From Xylona heveae TC161 (lineage: Eukaryota; Ascomycota; Xylonomycetes; Xylonales; Xylonaceae), in assembly GCF_001619985.1 (NCBI RefSeq), contig NW_017264195.1, positions 620,001 to 684,000 on the forward strand: DNA of 64,000 nucleotides, written 5' to 3'. Below the pieces are notes generated by a model. The model was not told where the DNA came from, searched no databases, and saw only the letters and a program-made list of their open reading frames with translations. The position numbers were made by a program, and so were the translations under genes. Shown piece after piece: positions 12,201-23,232 of the stretch (positions are counted from its first letter, which is position 1; each line of letters starts with the position of its first letter).

Positions 12201-14288
12201 TTCCAACCTCTAAGCAACAAAGCCCACGTAACAGCGGTCAAAAAACTCAAAGCCAAGATACAACTTCTGATGAGCCAAGCGAGGCTGACACATCTGCAAA
12301 GCTTTGGGATGCAAAATCCGAAGCTCCAGCATCTCGCCCACAAAGTCGCAATGGATCCGAGCTTAGTATGCTGAGGTCGCCTTCTTCATTCGTTCAGCAG
12401 AGGGCAGGAGACCGCAACGCAGAAAACGTCGGGAAAGTGGAGCATGAATTACACCATACACCGGCCTTTCATGCCTCAGGAAAATCAAGCTCTAGAGAGC
12501 CATCGCCCCGCTCCCAGCCTGGTAGACCTGAGCCAAACAGTACCCACGCCATGGCTTCCACAATTACCCGGCCCAAGATTCCCATGGAAGCTCAGGCGTC
12601 GGTATCTGTCAAGGCGGCAACAAAAATGTGGGGTCAATGTGGAATTTCGAAAGCCGCCCAATATTCTCCAGCCGAAAAGCTAAATGCAACCGCAAAAATA
12701 AATAGTAACGAAAGTGTCAGCACTCCGGCCACTGCCCTCCCCCCTTCTTCAGCGGATCATTTCCGACACGTGATACAAAATAAACAAGAAGACGTTAATT
12801 CGACCCCAAAGCAACACACTGCTGCTCATCCTGAGACCCAGCCAGCTCCGGCTGCCACTAGATCAAAGCCCCCGTCAGTGATTTCTCAGCTTCGTCATTC
12901 GCCTTCGTCTATTAACACTGATGAAGCTTTACTCAACCAGGCGACTATCCAGGAATCTTTGCAACAGTCCCCCGTTCCAAAGACATCTGAAGCAGCAAGA
13001 CTGTTTGCAGAGTTTTTCGACATTCCTCCCACTGGAAAGGGCGCCGTAACCATCGATACGCAAGCTCTCTTGTCCGACGAATTCACTCTCTCCAAGAAAG
13101 TGAAAACGATTCAAAAGAACATCTGGCGGATACGTTCAGGTGCGGATAAAGAAGAGCTTTCTCCAGGCAAAGAGCACATTTTATTTGATGGGGAAGCTTA
13201 TCTTTGTACCCATACTTTCATTGCGCAAAATGGAAAAAGAGACATGGAATGTTATGCATGGGTCGGAGACTCAGTTCGAGACTCTGAGTTCCAATACGTG
13301 ATGCAACGAGGGCGGCAGATGTCGGAGGACCACGGCTGCCTATTCTCAATCTTTCGGCAAGGGAAAGAAAGTTCAAACTTCATTCAAGCACTAGGGGGCA
13401 TTGTTATCGTCCGTCGAGGGAATATGATGGGACAGCACACAGGGCAACCGTATATTCTCTGTGGCCGCCGCCATCTTGGGAACGTTGTATTTGATGAGGT
13501 TGACCTATCTCTTAACAGTCTCTGTTCTGGATTCCCTTACCTGATCTCTAGACCAAGAGGAAAGCCTATCTTGTGGAAAGGAAGAGGTTGTAGTGCTGAC
13601 GAACTCGGATGTGCAAGGTTGATTGGCATGGATGTAGGGGTCTCGCCGGAAATTGAAGAAGTAGAAGAGGGTCACGAATCTTCATCCTTTTTTCAGGCTT
13701 TCTCTATCGATAGCAAGACAGCCATTCCCAAGTCTGCTGATCATTGGAGATTAAAAGCCAGCTACGATAATTATAGATGCAGACTATTCTGCATTGATTT
13801 GGGCGTCAAGTCGAAGGTAAGTGCACTAGGACTTTTCCATTGGGGTTGGGATTGATGTTTTTGCCTTCAAACAGGTTCGTGAGATATCACCTTTTTGTCA
13901 AAGAGATCTTTGCATTTCTGACATATATGTCGTGGATGCTTTCTTTGAGATTTATATGTAAGTAATCCTTCATTCCTTTCCCTCGTTACAGTACACTTAC
14001 AAATCGGTCCTGTATAGCGTGATTGGTGCGCAGGCCCAATCACGGTCTACTGAATTCCAGGCCGCGCTGCTATTCGCCCAAGAATATGGAATTCTCTCCG
14101 CATCATTAGAGGATCGCCCATTTCTTCCCGTTAGTACAGTCATCCTTCAAGGCATTCCGCGGGATTTCAAAGCCATATTTAGAAAATGGGAAGAGGAGCA
14201 TATCATGACTTCATGGCAGCCGAAGCGGAGCCCGAGCTTGAGGGTTGTCCCGTTGGGCGCCGCTATAGAAGCAACTCGACCACGATAA
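9297..14288 (+). CDS. DUF4045 domain protein with C-terminal gelsolin-like repeats
   Basis: Four exons (9297-9462, 9546-13816, 13875-13957, 14018-14288) give about 1596 aa. The N-terminus holds a charged helix (VNDFLQRIRELG, then RTRKLEEEILQGRKERQARRA) followed by ERARSISPTKD, which I recognise from Pezizomycotina proteins annotated DUF4045. About residues 100-1200 are Ser/Pro/Lys-rich and disordered, with many S/T-P sites. From about residue 1200 to the end the sequence is folded: FDGEAYLCTHTFI, a CYAWVGD element and IVIVRRG segments look like gelsolin/villin repeats, so an actin-related role is plausible but inferred. Introns are 83, 58 and 60 bp, all GT-AG, all phase-checked. Two ATGs lie back to back at the start (9297 and 9300). 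I believe no reaction is known for this family. Confidence 0.85.
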
Positions 14289-14888
14289 AACATCCTGTAT
14301 TTGATCGCTAAGCTGAGTCTCGTGGCGTTATTGTTTTCCCCACTGGGGGCCTTTTTTGGAGGAAATAGAAAAGGCTAATTGTATTTGGCGGTTTTCTTGT
14401 ACATGATTGATCGCTTGAGCTCTTAAAATTATTATGCAACCTTTGTTCTGAGGATTCAAACAGTGGAAAGTACATGTTACTTTTTTTTTAATTCTTTGTT
14501 ATTGTATCTCCACTCCTCGTCGGCCATATAACCTATCAGTTTGACATGCCCGAAAGGAGCGTTGCGGAACTCGCCGGACTTAGCTGATCCGAATCTGGGG
14601 GTGTCGCGAACTAACCAAATGTAGATGACTCGTCTAGTTAACTGTAGTGAGAGGACAGCTTTCTGGCATGAGCACAAAGTCGCATCTGGCAAGTTGGTGA
14701 ACCAGTGGGAAAGTTCATTGTTTGTCTGCGGCACCAAAGTAGAGCATGCTCTGGCTGCCTCAAAGGCTGAAATACTCATTTAAATTTTTCGGCTGAGCCG
14801 AGATCTTTGATCTTACCCGTGATTACTTTTTCGACTCTTTCTTGACCACGTCGTCATTGATTGACGTCGTGGTCTCTGTTTCGCCATC
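14289..14888. promoter_or_regulatory. Intergenic: SEC63 promoter and leader
   Basis: About 600 bp between two rightward genes. The notable element is a 31-bp inverted repeat directly before the SEC63 start, listed separately. A 100-codon minus-strand frame (14779-14477) ends in a poly-Lys tail made by a T-run and has no recognisable similarity, so I did not call it. Confidence 0.5.
14844..14874 (+). promoter_or_regulatory. 31-bp inverted repeat with ACGT cores directly upstream of SEC63
   Basis: A 13-base arm (14844-14856, GACCACGTCGTCA) and a 13-base arm (14862-14874, TGACGTCGTGGTC) are complementary at 12 of 13 positions around a 5-base spacer; the one mismatch is T against T. Both arms contain an ACGT core, the right one as TGACGTC. 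Read as DNA it resembles a paired bZIP (CRE/UPR-type) site. Read as RNA it would fold into a strong hairpin ending 14 nt before the SEC63 AUG. Which applies depends on where transcription starts, which I cannot see. Confidence 0.7.
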
Positions 14889-17321
14889 ATGTCTACCGAT
14901 TACAACTATGACGAACAGGCAAGAAGCCGTATCATTGAAGCCTCGAATTCAATTTAGTTAATCGAAATATAGGGCCAATTCTTTCCATTCTTCGTTTTGA
15001 CCATTTCGGGTCTCGTCACACTTCCACTTACATATTCCTTATTGAAACCCAACAAAGGTTTGTAGGACCTATACTGCTCGATGAAGACCTTGTGCTGATG
15101 AAAGGAAAATGTAAGGCCTTGAAAACACCGCGCCCCGAATATCCTCTGATTTTAAATCGAAGAATGCGGATGTGGTGGAAGGGCAGAAACGGAAACATCG
15201 GCGGCAGGAGCGCAAAGTGAAGCGATTTTTTACCGTGCTGTTAGGATACGCGGTAATGGGATGGATGATTTACCTCATCATAGTCACAGCAAGGGTGACC
15301 CCGAAAATTTGGGATCCGTATGATATCTTGCAGATTTCCCGGGTTTGTACTGCTACAGATACATGTCTCTTCATTCGCTAATGGTCTTCACCAGTCCGCA
15401 AGTGAAAAGGATATCAAAAACCACTATAAACGCCTCTCTCTAAAATATCATCCTGACAAAATTCGCCCGGATCCCGCGTTGAACGAAACCGTTGAATCCG
15501 TGAGCGAACGCTTTGTGGAAATTTCCAAAGCGTACAAAGCCCTCACAGATGAGGAGGTACGCAATAATTATATTCAGTATGGTCACCCCGATGGAAAACA
15601 AAGTTTCAGTATTGGCATTGCCTTGCCAAAATTTATTGTGACGGAAGGAAACGGAAAATATGTGCTCCTCGTCTATGGATCGCTGCTTGGGGTGCTTCTC
15701 CCGTATCTCGTCGGGACCTGGTGGTACGGTACGCAGAGAATGACCAGAGAGAAGGTCTTAGTAGCAAGTGCTGGTAATCTCTTCAGAGAATATGAAGAGA
15801 ACTTATCTGAAGGGGGTGTCATTGGCGCTCTCAGCAGTGGCGAAGAATTCCGGAGTCTTCTTGGTGGTGAAAAAGGCGAAAGGGGCTCCGGAAAAATCGA
15901 AAGGAAAATACTTGCAGGCAGCGACTCTGAAAAGTTGTTCACAATTCTTGCACCGGCAGACCGCCAGAAGCTGGAGGATCTCGACGATGGCTTGCGACGA
16001 AAAGTATTGAGTCTTCTTTGGGCGTACCTTGGCCGCGTTGAACTTGAAGACCCAACCCTGAATTACGGTACGTTTGTATCCTCAAACATAACACAACAAA
16101 AAGCTGTTCATACTCATTGGTGCATCAGAGAAGTATGAAGTTGCGCCAGTCGCGCTATCTCTCAACGAATCGTTTGCTGCAATTGCACTTGCATTCGGAA
16201 ATACTATGCCAATTCTATCAGCCTATCGAACGTCCCAGAATATTATCCAAGCCATCCCGCCTGGGTCTTCACCGCTATTACAACTTCCTCACTTCACTCC
16301 TGAAATAGCCCAAGCAGTTGAAGGTGAATCTGCCAAATTGCACCTGACAGTTCAACAATTCATGCATATTCATGAGCAGAAACGGCGAGAGCTTGCTACA
16401 GGTCCTCGTCTTCTATCGAATAGTCAGTACGAGTCGGCGGTATCAGTAGCAAAGCAGCTCCCTTCCCTTCAGGTGGAGAAGGCCTTTTTTAAGGTTATGG
16501 GAGAGCGTTTCATTACGCCAGGAAGTTTGGTGCAATTTGTAGTCAAAGCACGTGTTGTGCCACCCGGCTCATCCAATGTCCCTGAAGTGAATGAGATTGA
16601 CCTCGAGGATGTTGACCCCGATGAGGGCGACCTCGATGCTCTCCTTGGACGAAAACCTGCCAAACGTTCGAAAGCACCGGCTGAGGGCGATAGCAAAGGC
16701 TCTGCAAGTGACAATGAGAAGCTGGTGCAGCCACCTTTGGCTTTTGGGCCTTACCTGGCTCGAGACCATTCACCACGCTGGCATTTGTTCCTCGCTGATG
16801 GCAAGCAAGGCAAGCTGGCTGTTCCTCCATTCACATTTACGACTTTTGAGAGACCTTTGTTCAATAATCAGGGCGAGCCGACTTACGCTATCCAAACATT
16901 CAAAATGCAATTTCAGGCGCCTCCTCAGCCAGGTCAGTACACGTTTGTCATGCATCTCGTGTGTGACAGCTACGTCGGTATGGACAGCAAGCGCGAGGTT
17001 ACCCTCGTTGTTGATGATATGGCTCGGGCGGAGCAAATTGACGCAGAGGACGAGATTAGCGAACCAGATGAAGGTAATAGCAACTCATAAGTCCTTTACT
17101 TCAATTTTTAAGCCTTATCAATTGCTCCCACTAACTTTCTTCTTGCAGATTCCCTTGCTGGTCAAATGAATGCTTTGAAGACTGGAGGCCTGGCAGGCCC
17201 GACGCCGACAAGACCAAGACGTACGCGAGACGCTTCTAGTGAGGAAGAGAGCGGAACAGAAGACGAAGACGAAGACGAAGCCACCGATACAGACACCGAC
17301 ACCGACACGGACGAGGATTAA
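14889..17321 (+). CDS. SEC63: Sec63, ER translocon J-domain subunit
   Basis: Six exons: 14889-14918, 14973-15057, 15116-15342, 15395-16067, 16129-17073 and 17149-17321; 710 aa. The protein starts MSTDYNYDEQGQFFPFF and has a first TM segment at about residues 13-35, a second at about 78-100 (VLLGYAVMGWMIYLIIV), and a luminal J domain with the HPD motif (KYHPDK) followed by ISKAYKALTDE. A third TM segment follows (LLVYGSLLGVLLPYLVG), then the cytosolic Brl/Sec63 domain. The C-terminus is strongly acidic (Glu/Asp then Thr-Asp repeats), as in yeast, where this tail binds Sec62. Sec63 recruits BiP to the Sec61/62/63 channel (established knowledge). Intron 1 (14919-14972) begins GCAAGA: reading through hits a stop, and only the GC donor after CAG joins to the conserved GQFF. 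The start is fixed by the conserved first ten codons. Confidence 0.95.
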
Positions 17322-18175
17322 AATCTGTTTTATCCATGTCATATGCGTTTCACTTCGCCCTACTTTGCTTCCTCGCCCGCTTCATTTGGCTTCGCGCATT
17401 AGGCTCTTTGTCATTATTTCAACTTTGTCTCCTTTACTGCTGTTGCTTGGACCAGTCTGATTCTTGTACATAAAATGCCTTGAGGCGCTTCTACGCTCGG
17501 GTTTGAATGAGAGCATTTCATTAAATTTGTGGAGTTTAAGAGTCTTGTCGAGCTATAAATGTCTTGCAACATGCTCTTCTTGATACTTCGCCAGTCAATG
17601 AAAAGTGACATTTAGAAATGATGTGTGCTTTATCACATTTTGATTTCCTAAGCTGACAGAGCTATAAATCTCATTTTCCTCAACCGCTCATATCGGACAC
17701 CTAGAAAACATATGTACCCATGCATATGATTTTTGGAATGCTCTTTTGATTTAAAGTTGCTCTAGAAGGAAATACACGGCCGAAAGGGACCTGTCCATTT
17801 TAAAATTATATGAGTGCAGCATCTGGAAAAAGAGTAGCATCGCTACTGCAAACATGTAGGAATAGTATGACAGAAATTTGCTAGAAACGCCAAGCAAATG
17901 CAAGCATATGAGGATACACCTTGCGAGCAGAAAATGCGTAGAGCGCGACGCTGAATGTTACGGAAAGAAAGGGAGTAAGAGTGATTGAAGAGGAAAAGAG
18001 GGAGAGGAAATGCAAACCCATCCGGCTGAAAAGGCTTTGATTGATTTGATGCTCGCCATCCAGACTTGGGCACATCTTTGTAAGTGCCTAATCAAGAAAT
18101 CTTGCGAAGGAAGCAGAAGTGAATAAGGAATAAGAAGAGGAAAGTAGAGAAAATAGAATAAGAAGGATAATAGGC
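17322..18175. other. Convergent intergenic region (3' UTRs of SEC63 and the DUF8004-like gene)
   Basis: Two genes converge on this 854-bp region, so it should hold both 3' UTRs and polyadenylation signals. Frames of 60-76 codons occur but look random. No repeats or structured RNA were noticed. Confidence 0.5.
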
Positions 18176-20864
18176 TCAGGAAAAGACTCTGCTCTTCCTC
18201 CTAGGCCGGTCATTACTTCGCGGGTCGGCACTACCAATGATTGTCTCGAAGCTCAAATTCGGGTCAAAAGTTGAGACGGGCCGTGCTGGAGTTGTTCCAT
18301 CGGGACTGACTCCCGACGGAACTGCCAGTGCTTCCAATCCGAGATTGACAACAGACAACCGGGACTGGGGAGAGATGGACCGATTCGGGCTAAGTAACCT
18401 CGAGGCTGGCGCTGGCGCTGCTGGCGAAGAGGAATCGGCATCGGCATTTGCGTCGGTTGGGGAAACAGCATTGTCCAAGAGGCCTACAACATCCTCGCCC
18501 CATTTGGCAGCTGCTCCCCAGCAATGGCTCCGGCGATAGGTGCCCTCGATGCTGTAATCGACAATGTCCGAAGGAAGACTAACAAAGCCTGAGCCGCCTG
18601 CAATTTCGTACCAATTCATTCTTAGCCCTGGGTCCTCTTTGCTCCAGGGTACACCACCTTTGGGCGGTTCGCAGAGGAAATACTCTACGCCCTTTTTCCA
18701 TTGGACACCGGGCGCATCAACGATCACCATGGGCAATGCCTGGAGCACGGTGTATATGAATATCCATTGTCCGATACGCAGGTCGCAGAGACCATTACTT
18801 GACTGCCTATGGGCTTCTTTACTCTCAAAGGCTTGGAAAGTCCCCAGGAAGGGGCTCTTTATGATTGTGTCGGCATTGTGGGATGCACTGAGGATTTTTT
18901 CAACCTCGCTGTCCTTCAGCCTTTTGTTATCCTCCTTGGCTTCCTTTTTGGCATCACCAGTACCAAAACCATTTCGAGTGGAAGCTAAAGATGGAAGTAA
19001 AGGAACGTCAAAGGGAATGGGAGGTAAAACCGGGGGAGAACTGCGGTCATACTCTCCTAGGATTCCCCGAAGAGCCCAGAATATAGGATTTTCGGAATCT
19101 GGTCCGCCGCCAGCCTTGGTCTGTGTGGGCCAAGCACCACCCCGGGTGGTCAGGGAAGTGCGATCGACTAAGAGGTCATAGATGACACCGAGATCTTCAT
19201 AGACCTCTTGGAGCACAATACGATTGAGACCGCTCTCCTCAAACTCATTCTTCTTTGAGCTCGCTTTTGGTGGCCAGGAGCCGTATCTCTTCTTGAGATG
19301 ACCCAAGAAATGCTTTCGAGTGGAAAGGAAAGACGCTCTCCAAGCCTTGAAGTGGATATTCTTGCTCTCATCGACCGTGTTTGAACTGGCTATACCAGCC
19401 CACAGAGATGGGAATTCGAATTCTTTTAGCTTCAATCGGACATTTTCCAGGCGTCCGGTCAGATCCATGGATGCTCTTTCAATACGTTTCCGGGTCGTTT
19501 CACTTATCAAGCCATACTGTGGGCCATTAAGCTTCATCAAGCTGTCAAAATTGCCCACGGCGTGGACAAAGCACTCATTGTAGAGCTTCAACGACCGCAT
19601 CCTTTCAGCCAAGATAAGACCCTCAATGGTCTTTTCAGGACTTCGTCTGACATCTGCTAAACCGAATTCTTCCACATATCGGTCGAATCTCTCAACTGGG
19701 ACTTCACCGAAGCTAGATCCATCAAGGTTGGAAAACCCAAAGCTTTCAAGGAGACCACCTCCTCGTAAGAAGATAGCTAGAATAGTCTGGTGCTTGCTGG
19801 TTGCTACGAGCGCCTGGCCGAGCAGGAACGCGAAAAGATTTCGCAAAGAAACAAGGTCGTCCAGATCTTCAGATGAGCTGAAAACCTTGGCCTGGTTGTG
19901 ATCATTTTTTAGGGCTACTTCGGCCAAGTATAGGTGGATCTCTTTCCGCGGGCCCATTGAAAAGTTGCTCGATGCTCGGGAGAGACGGGTGGAATGAGAA
20001 GAGCCACTTGTTGGAGAAGTCACAGGTGAGGATGTGGGACTTGGGAGCGCACATTCTTGTGACGATATTTTGGGATATTGATCTGATGTTTCTGGAGAAG
20101 GTTCATCTTGACCATATACTCTGTCATGAGCCAATGCCGAAAGAGCCCGCGAAGAGGAGAATATAGAAGAATCGACTTTAAAGGAAGGGGCTTTTCCGGT
20201 TTCTCGAGGGAAAAGGTAAACAAAGGTATCGCCATCGGGATCCCACAGCTCGGGTATCTATGCATACCGCTCTTTAGTTAGTGGACAACCAGTACCGCTG
20301 GCTAGAAGTACTTACTGGCTTTGCTTTCTTTAACGGCGAAGCATCAAACTCCACATCACTGCCAGGACCAAGAATCCACGTTGTATATTTTTCCTCCGAG
20401 CTGTCTCTTTTTTTTCCTCCAGAAGAAAAATTTTGTAGGCCTGGCAGCCAGCTTCGTCGCTTGGATAATTTCCGATTTCCGGGATGATCTTGTGGGACAG
20501 GGCTCAGTGTGTCCTGGAAGGATCCTCCGTAGAAGCTTGTAGGTCTCCTTGAAACTGAGGATCTTGGAACAGCTGGAGACAACTCGCCCCCCGAAGAGTA
20601 AACAGAAGAGCGAGAACTGGATCGTGAACCAGGCAAAGAGAGCGCCGAGGTGGATGGCGGCGGAGAAAGTAAATGGGTTTGAGGGAAGTCTGGCCCCGAA
20701 TCGGAACAACTACGCCGTGTCATAGGCGGGTTGTGACATTTGGTCAATTGTTCACAGTCTTCGGATGCACCGGACGTGGAGGGATCTATTCCTTGGTCAG
20801 AAGGCGCAGAAACGGATGCAGAACCGACAGCGTCCCCAGCTGGCGGCATCGTCACAGTCTCCAT
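18176..20864 (-). CDS. Fungal protein of unknown function, probably DUF8004 family
   Basis: Two exons (20864-20316 and 20257-18176) joined over a 58-bp GTAAGT...CATAG intron; 876 aa. The first 180 residues are Ser/Pro-rich. A short conserved-looking block follows the intron (IPELWDPDGDTFVYLFP, an element seen in several fungal proteins), then another Ser-rich linker. Residues from about 290 to 780 form a globular, helix-rich region (EIHLYLAEVALK, then a hydrophobic FAFLLGQALVAT helix, and near the end GTYRRSHCWGAAAKWGEDV). The C-terminal 100 residues are again low complexity and end in RPRRKSRVFS. I recall this architecture as DUF8004 in Aspergillus-type genomes but cannot confirm it here. 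No catalytic motif or signal peptide is visible. The start is the first in-frame ATG; a further 5' exon cannot be excluded. Confidence 0.72.
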
Positions 20865-22260
20865 CTTGGAGAGACTTGCTGGTGAAACCGGAGATACTGT
20901 GGAGGGGGAACGAAAAAGAAGGGATGATCACAAGCTGTCAGCGCAAGGGTCGGCCGTAGGCATGGGAAGATACACAGTAGCTGCAAAAGGGGGCGTCTGT
21001 TCAACAAGAAGGATGATGTTCAAGAAAAATCTGCATTGTTAATCAAACAAATTTGACACCTTAGCCAGTGCACTGTTTCGGGGCCCTCCTTAAAATGTAG
21101 GATATCTTCATTTTTTAGCCTACAAATTAAAGAACCAGAGTGTTTGGGGGCTGTTTTGGATCGGGACAGCCTCGGAGGCTTTGTCTCTTACGACATCGCC
21201 CTGAGGAAAAGCCTCTTAGACAAAAAGATGCGCACAGACGGTTTGTTCAGCATGCTTTAGAGATTGTTTGGTTTGCCTGCGGACACAAATTATCCGTAAT
21301 CCAATGCATACCATGAACTGCGCCTCTCCTACGTGTACCTCGCCTGGTCTCAAAGCACAGGGACCTCGGAAGCTTTTGCACCCGAATCAGGGGAGATAGA
21401 CACGTAAGTCGAGTCAGGTAAGGGGAAAGACAAGCAAGGCTAAGTTACTGAGCAGTGGTAAGGGAATGTGGAAAATCTATTCTTGACATCTGACAAGCCG
21501 CAACATACCAGTTGCGTTGGTTCCCTTGCGGACGTCCTGACTATGCTGAAAAGAGAGAGGATTTATGTCCCGCGGTGGCTCTATTTTCCCGACAAGAAGA
21601 AACGTCATTTAGAGGGTCCATTTAAGCGCCAGACTTAACTATTTTTGGGCGAGGCGAAGGCTTTTAAAGGAGAAAGTTGAAGAGCTTCGCCTCCTTATGC
21701 GGGTCCGTGATCGTGGCCTTCCTAACTCAACCCGGCCAAGCGTATTATTGTGGTGTTCTCGAAGTTCCTTGTGTCCAATGTCCCGGTCAAAGAGTGGGGT
21801 GTATATCAATCAAGAAGGATATCTATAGTGGTCCCGTTGAATAGAGTGAATACAATGTGCGGATGACCCAAAGCAAGACATGTATCAGCATCACTTCTGC
21901 AGACCTTTTCTGATCTGTCATTCTCAATCTCGTGCGAGACTCTGTAAATGTAATCTGAACCGTCCCAGGTGGTACATGAGGGATAAGATGTTGAATTACC
22001 ATTAACTAATCGTAATCATTACTGGGCCCCAATTCCGCTTCTATGTTTCATCCCTGAATCTAATACTGATGGTGTTATTAGGGAAAGCTCGTTCCCATGC
22101 TGGTAAAATTACTCCGTACACTACTCGTACAGAACAATGTCACCCAAAGATCTCAGTCATCGGTGGTTTAGGAGCCCCACGTGTCGTTCTTAATCTTCAG
22201 CATCGGAAGTATTACCGAGGAATCTCTCCTGCAAACGATGGACATATCTGTCCTGCCTTG

Positions 22261-22290
22261 GGACAATCGAGCGAGGGACAATCGAGCGAG
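22261..22290. repeat. Perfect 15-bp tandem duplication
   Basis: GGACAATCGAGCGAG occurs twice without a gap (22261-22275 and 22276-22290), followed by a partial, diverged third copy (GCGCAATC). No function is apparent. Confidence 0.9.
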
Positions 22291-22425
22291 GCGCAATCTT
22301 TTGGCTCAATAAGCGCATTCCAAATGGATGCTCACCCAGATTTCGAATTGAATTATTTGACCCAGCTACAGAAAATACTCAGACATGTTTTGTCCAAATC
22401 TGTAATCCTGCTGATTAATTCGAGA

Positions 22426-22427
22426 TT

Positions 22428-22459
<32 letters not shown>
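22426..22459. repeat. Homopolymer junction: 22 T followed by 12 A
   Basis: An uninterrupted T-run (22426-22447) passes directly into an A-run (22448-22459). The tract is self-complementary and would be nucleosome-poor. It lies about 770 bp upstream of the aminotransferase start. Run lengths may be affected by sequencing error. Confidence 0.85.
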
Positions 22460-23232
22460 CATGAGAGGGTAAAAATAATCCTCCATTATAACTTCTGATA
22501 TCGAAGCTGGATATTGTAGCCGCGTGGCCACCAATTTCAATGACTCCACATTCTTCCAAAAGTATCGCACGTCCTGACGCCACTACATGCCAAAATAGCA
22601 CATCACTGTCCGCATACGTGGCAGAGCCATTCCTGAGCCAACGGCAGCATTTTCGGTCAATAGCAGGATCTGTGTCAACACCATCATATACTCTATTCCC
22701 TTCTTATCACATAACTTTCAGGAAGAAAGTCAAGGATTAATGAAAAAGCCAAACGCATTGGTGTTCTAGGTTCTGAAGATGCAGGCAAATAAAAAAAAAG
22801 GTTAAGAGCAATCGGATGTATATCATAGTTAGAAAATATCAAAGGAACCGCGAGAAAACCGTCGACTCTGCATAAGTTATGGGCACGGGCCGGTCCCGAC
22901 CGTTTTGGGAGCGAGCAGCTCGCTTTCGGGGAAACTTGCCCCTTCCGAGATGCCCGTTCCCGCCAGAGCTTGGGTGTTGTTATCTGGGGAAAGTGAAAAC
23001 CTCAAGAAGATAAGCATAAATTTTTCGAAAATATGACAGGTGCAAACTTTTCCTGCCAACTCCGAGCTCGGAGATCAACTGGAAAGTGATAACCAACAAA
23101 GTGCCGAAGGACTCATTGACTTGAGAAGCGTGGAGCTGTTTAGAGTGGACTCTATCACCATCGATTCTTGACGAAGTCCTAGTCCTCACGACTCAAAAGT
23201 TCCACTGCTTGACTGCGACTTCGAACGTCATT

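Larger units (their letters stand above)
20865..23232. promoter_or_regulatory. Large divergent intergenic region
   Basis: About 2.4 kb lie between two divergent start codons. No credible gene is present; the 126-codon frame at 22069-22449 ends inside the poly-T tract and has no coding character. Visible structure is limited to a perfect 15-bp duplication (22261-22290) and a T22-A12 tract (22426-22459), listed separately. Confidence 0.5.

Noticed and set aside
14477-14779. 100-codon minus-strand reading frame between the DUF4045 gene and SEC63
   Set aside because: It starts with ATG but ends in Lys codons made by a homopolymer run, has no recognisable motif and lies in a promoter region.
22069-22449. 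126-codon plus-strand frame in the large divergent region
   Set aside because: Ends inside the poly-T tract and contains the tandem duplication; composition looks random.
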